A DNA stretch of 64,000 nucleotides from Undibacterium sp. (lineage in GTDB: Bacteria; Pseudomonadota; Gammaproteobacteria; Burkholderiales; Burkholderiaceae_D): NCBI GenBank assembly GCA_030645915.1, contig JAUSNO010000016.1:1-64000 (forward strand), in the 5' to 3' direction. Position 1 is the stretch's first letter, and each line of letters starts with the position of its first letter. Positions 60,881 through 64,000 of this stretch are shown here, piece after piece. The notes under the pieces are model-generated. The model was not told where the DNA came from. It ran no database searches and saw only the letters and a program-made list of their open reading frames with translations. The translations under genes were made by a program, and so were the position numbers.

Positions 60881-63310
60881 ATGAAAAAATTAAAATTAGT
60901 AATGGTAGGGAATGGGATGGCGGGTGTGCGTACCCTGGAAGAGTTGTTGAAGATCGCTCCCGACTTATATGACATGACTGTTTTTGGTGCGGAACAACAC
61001 GCTAATTACAACCGCATTTTGCTCTCGCCCGTGTTATCCGGTGAGCAGAACTTCAAAGACATCATGCTCAACGATGTTGACTGGTACGAAGAAAACAATA
61101 TCACCCTGCATCTGGGCAAGAAGATCGTCAAGATCGATCGCGTCAAGCGCATCGTCATCGCCGAGGACGGTACCGAGGCAGAATACGATCGCCTCCTGAT
61201 GGCAACCGGTTCGGTGCCATTCATGTTGCCGGTGCCGGGCAAGGATGCCAAGGGCGTCATCGCCTACCGCGATATCTACGACACCAACGCCATGATAGAA
61301 GCGGCCCAGAAGCATACGCATGCGGTGGTCATCGGCGGTGGCTTGCTCGGTCTGGAAGCGGCGAATGGCTTGATGATGCGCGGCATGAAGGTGTCGGTGG
61401 TGCATTTGCCGGGCTGGCTGATGGAGCGCCAGCTCGATCAGACTGCAGCAAAGATGCTGCAAAAATCGCTGGAAGATCGCGGCCTTTCCTTTTTGCTGGA
61501 AAAAAATACCGAAGCGATCCTGAGTGACGATAGCGGCCACGTCAAAGGCATACGTTTTACCGACGGCCTGGAGATTCCCGCGCAATTGATCGTCATGGCG
61601 GTGGGTATTCGCCCTAACACCGCGCTGGCAGAGTCGGCCGGCCTGTATTGCAACCGCGGCATCGTCGTCAACGACACCATGCAGACCTATGACCCTAAGA
61701 TTTACTCGGTAGGCGAGTGCGTCAATCATCGCGGCACCGTGTATGGTCTGGTGGCGCCACTGTTTGAAATGGCCAAGGTGTGCGCCAATCATCTGGGTAA
61801 TTTCGGCATCGGCCGTTATCAGGGCTCGGTCACGTCCACCAAACTTAAAGTCACCGGCATTGATCTGTTCTCTGCCGGTGAATTCATGGGTGGCAAGGAT
61901 ACCGAAGAGATCGTGCTATCCGACCCGATAGGCGGCGTCTACAAGAAGCTGGTCGTCAAGGATGACAAGCTGGTCGGCGCCTGCTTGTATGGCGATACCG
62001 CTGACGGTAGCTGGTACTTCAAGCTGCTGCGCGAGGGCAAGAATATTTCCGAGATCCGCGACACGCTGATGTTTGGTGAATCGAGTACCGGCGACGTCGG
62101 GCACGAAGGTTTTACCAAGGCGGCGGCTATGCCGGATACGGCCGAGGTCTGCGGTTGCAATGGTGTCTGCAAAGGCACCATCGTCAAGACCATCAAGGAA
62201 AAAGGTTTGCTCACTTTGGATGAAGTGCGCAAGCACACCAAGGCATCGGCCTCTTGCGGCTCGTGTACTGGTCTGGTCGAACAGATTTTGATGTTTACGG
62301 TTGGGTCGGATTACAGCGATAGCGCCAAAGTCAAAGCCATGTGCAGCTGTACTGATCACACCCATCAGGAAGTGCGCGATGCCATCAAGGCGCAAAAACT
62401 GCTGACCGTGGCCGGCACCCAGAAGTTCATGGATTGGCGCACGCCAGACGGTTGCTCAAGCTGCCGTCCTGCGATCAATTACTACCTGATCTCGACCTGG
62501 CCGCGTGAAGCCAAGGACGATCCGCAATCGCGTTACATCAACGAACGCTCGCACGCCAATATCCAGAAAGACGGCACTTACTCGGTGATCCCGCGCATGT
62601 GGGGCGGCGAGACCAATGCCAGCGAATTGCGTCGTATTGCCGACGTGGTCGATAAGTTCAAGATCCCTACCGTCAAGGTCACCGGTGGCCAGCGTATCGA
62701 TTTGCTGGGCGTAAAGAAAGAAGACTTGCGCGAAGTCTGGCACGATCTGGGCATGCCATCAGGCCTGGCTTACGCCAAGGGTTTGCGTACCGTGAAGACT
62801 TGCGTCGGCAACGAATGGTGCCGCATGGGCACGCAAAACTCCACCCTGATGGGACAGCAGCTGGAACGCGAACTGGCGCGCATGTACGCACCGCACAAGG
62901 TCAAGCTGGCAGTGTCAGGTTGCCCGCGTAATTGTGCCGAGGCAGGGATTAAGGACGTAGGCGTGATCGGGGTCGATTCGGGCTGGGAGATTTATGTCGG
63001 CGGTAACGGCGGCATCAAGACTGAAGTGGCGCAATTTTTCGTCAAGCTGAAAACGCATGAAGAAGTCATGGAATATACCGGCGCTTTCCTGCAACTGTAT
63101 CGCGAAGAGGGTTGGTATCTGGAGCGTACCGTGCATTACCTGGAACGCGTAGGCCTGGATCACGTCAAGCGCATCGTGCTTGACGATGCCGAGCGCCGCA
63201 AGGAGCTGTATGCCAACCTGCTGTTCGCGCTGGAAGGCGAGTCTGATCCATGGCATGAGCCTGAAAAGGCGCAGGTCGATACGCGTCAGTTTGAGATGCT
63301 GAGCGTTTAA
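60881..63310 (+). CDS. nirB: Assimilatory nitrite reductase large subunit NirB
   Basis: 809 aa from the ATG at 60881 (AAAGGAG site); the longer frame starts upstream of the promoter. It reduces nitrite to ammonium with NAD(P)H. FAD/NAD domains (VMVGNGMAGVRTLEELL; VVIGGGLLGLEAANGL), a BFD-like 2Fe-2S region (CGCNGVCKGTI, CGSCTGL) with a second copy (CSCTDHTHQEV, GCSSCRPAINYYL), then ferredoxin-like half domains and the siroheme/4Fe-4S site (TCVGNEWCRMGTQ and SGCPRNCAEAG: C-x5-C, C-x3-C). Confidence 0.97.
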   Translation: MKKLKLVMVGNGMAGVRTLEELLKIAPDLYDMTVFGAEQHANYNRILLSPVLSGEQNFKDIMLNDVDWYEENNITLHLGKKIVKIDRVKRIVIAEDGTEAEYDRLLMATGSVPFMLPVPGKDAKGVIAYRDIYDTNAMIEAAQKHTHAVVIGGGLLGLEAANGLMMRGMKVSVVHLPGWLMERQLDQTAAKMLQKSLEDRGLSFLLEKNTEAILSDDSGHVKGIRFTDGLEIPAQLIVMAVGIRPNTALAESAGLYCNRGIVVNDTMQTYDPKIYSVGECVNHRGTVYGLVAPLFEMAKVCANHLGNFGIGRYQGSVTSTKLKVTGIDLFSAGEFMGGKDTEEIVLSDPIGGVYKKLVVKDDKLVGACLYGDTADGSWYFKLLREGKNISEIRDTLMFGESSTGDVGHEGFTKAAAMPDTAEVCGCNGVCKGTIVKTIKEKGLLTLDEVRKHTKASASCGSCTGLVEQILMFTVGSDYSDSAKVKAMCSCTDHTHQEVRDAIKAQKLLTVAGTQKFMDWRTPDGCSSCRPAINYYLISTWPREAKDDPQSRYINERSHANIQKDGTYSVIPRMWGGETNASELRRIADVVDKFKIPTVKVTGGQRIDLLGVKKEDLREVWHDLGMPSGLAYAKGLRTVKTCVGNEWCRMGTQNSTLMGQQLERELARMYAPHKVKLAVSGCPRNCAEAGIKDVGVIGVDSGWEIYVGGNGGIKTEVAQFFVKLKTHEEVMEYTGAFLQLYREEGWYLERTVHYLERVGLDHVKRIVLDDAERRKELYANLLFALEGESDPWHEPEKAQVDTRQFEMLSV

Positions 63311-63317
63311 TTGTTTT

Positions 63318-63392
63318 GTAGGGTGCGCTATGCGCACCACGTGCTTCAACAAATGCAAGAGCGGTGCGCGATGGTTCACATAGGCACCCTAC
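63318..63392. repeat. Family B palindromic element, copy B3 (degenerate right arm)
   Basis: The left arm (63318-63338) differs from B1 and B2 by one base (GGGTGCGCTATGCGCACC). The right arm has substitutions and an insertion but ends in GGCACCCTAC. It lies between nirB and nirD, the third family B copy inside a nitrogen operon. Confidence 0.85.
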
Positions 63393-63415
63393 GAGAAATA
63401 TTTTAAGGAAATATC

Positions 63416-63760
63416 ATGTCCCAGGAATGGAAAGTCATCTGTAAAGTGGAAGACATCCCGGTGTTAGGTGCGCGTGTGGTCGTGCGTAGTGCCAAGCCTG
63501 ATGTCGCTATCTTCAGAAACAGCGAAAACAAGATTTTTGCGTTGCTCGATAAATGTCCGCACAAAGGTGGCCCGCTGTCGCAGGGCATCGTTTTTGGCGA
63601 GAAAGTCGCCTGCCCCTTGCATAACTGGAATATCGAATTGCCGACCGGTTGTGCGGTCTCGCCGGATGAAGGCTGTACGCAAAAATTTGCCCTGAAGGTG
63701 GAGCAGGATCAGGTCTATCTGGATGCGCAAGAGTTACGTACATTGGCGTTAGACGCATAA
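63416..63760 (+). CDS. nirD: Nitrite reductase small subunit NirD (Rieske type)
   Basis: 114 aa with an AAGGAA site. Rieske-like fold with an intact 2Fe-2S motif: CPHKGGPLSQG and CPLHNW (CxH-x16-CxxH). Many enteric NirD proteins lack these ligands, so this one may carry electrons. It ends VEQDQVYLDAQEL. Confidence 0.95.
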   Translation: MSQEWKVICKVEDIPVLGARVVVRSAKPDVAIFRNSENKIFALLDKCPHKGGPLSQGIVFGEKVACPLHNWNIELPTGCAVSPDEGCTQKFALKVEQDQVYLDAQELRTLALDA

Positions 63761-63878
63761 AGAAAACAACATACTCCCCTATTATTTCTAATAAATTGCT
63801 CAATCACGCATATAAAACGTGCGACATTGAAAAATACTAGAGGGGGTATAAAAATTTGATTGTACAAAGGGCTTGCAT

Positions 63879-64000
63879 ATGACTGAAACCAAAGCCACCT
63901 GTTGTTACTGCGGCGTGGGCTGTGGTGTGCTGATACAGAGCGATGGCCGGCAAGTGCTGGGCGTGCGCGGCGATCCCGACCATCCGGCCAATTTTGGCCG
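63879..64000 (+). CDS. nasA: Assimilatory nitrate reductase catalytic subunit NasA (N-terminus only)
   Basis: The first 40 codons are in the window, from the ATG at 63879 with an AAAGG site. MTETKATCCYCGVGCGVLIQ carries the Cys residues of the N-terminal 4Fe-4S cluster, and VRGDPDHPANFGR is the conserved following segment of NasA/NarB-type molybdopterin oxidoreductases. The gene reads off the right edge. It completes the pathway nitrate to nitrite (NasA) to ammonium (NirBD). Confidence 0.9.
   Translation, partial: MTETKATCCYCGVGCGVLIQSDGRQVLGVRGDPDHPANFG

Noticed and set aside
61034-61792. 252-codon minus-strand frame opposite nirB
   Set aside because: Antisense shadow with His-rich composition and no start signal.

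Overview
This is a chromosomal window of moderate GC from a betaproteobacterium. Family content and gene order (urtABCDE-ureDABC-ureEFG, a nasT-nrtABC-narK-nirBD-nasA nitrate block, ogt-xerD-ybaK-plsY-tsaD) suggest Burkholderiales, probably Oxalobacteraceae such as Undibacterium, Herminiimonas or Janthinobacterium relatives. That placement is an inference from protein resemblance, not a database result. Start codons given here were chosen from ribosome-binding sites, domain boundaries and neighbour overlaps.

Layout. (1) 1-4261, minus strand: the start of a CBM6-like lipoprotein with a Pro-Thr linker, then a four-gene set tlpA-like / DUF4266 / DUF3570 / apbE. (2) 4916-16700: a sigma54 promoter followed by the urea ABC transporter, urease structural and accessory genes and a HupE/UreJ nickel permease. 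(3) 16878-19737: tail-specific protease Prc and a DUF2726 protein. (4) 20429-32003: a divergent cluster that looks like a scavenging system for cyanophycin or arginine peptides. It has a secreted cyanophycinase, an M20 amidohydrolase, a CphZ/AotO-like dipeptide hydrolase, an ArgR-like AraC regulator and arginine N-succinyltransferase on the minus strand, and a TonB-dependent receptor, a YfcC-type permease and an N-succinylamino-acid-racemase-like enolase on the plus strand. (5) 32004-32635: an integrase remnant beside tRNA-Met. (6) 32722-40856: housekeeping genes (miaA, Bcr/CflA MFS, mutL, dedA, amiC, tsaE, queG). (7) 40992-47559: an AEC carrier and a dctSR/dctPQM TRAP dicarboxylate system. 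(8) 47715-52243: a candidate small RNA, ogt, xerD, ybaK, plsY, a cache-domain protein and tsaD. (9) 52433-64000: the nitrate assimilation island, cut by the right edge inside nasA.

The unifying theme is nitrogen scavenging. Urea uptake and hydrolysis, nitrate uptake and reduction, and probably cyanophycin or arginine-dipeptide use lie in one window. Sequences matching the -24/-12 sigma54 consensus precede urtA, nrtA, narK and nirB. The nrtA leader carries a two-hexaloop ANTAR target whose second hairpin overlaps a terminator, just downstream of the gene for the ANTAR protein NasT.

Several kinds of repeats are interspersed: two families of palindromic elements (A and B) that sit mostly between genes of the nitrogen operons, a 168-bp MITE-like element touching the nrtC stop codon, and a roughly 780-bp giant inverted repeat with conserved inner hairpins.
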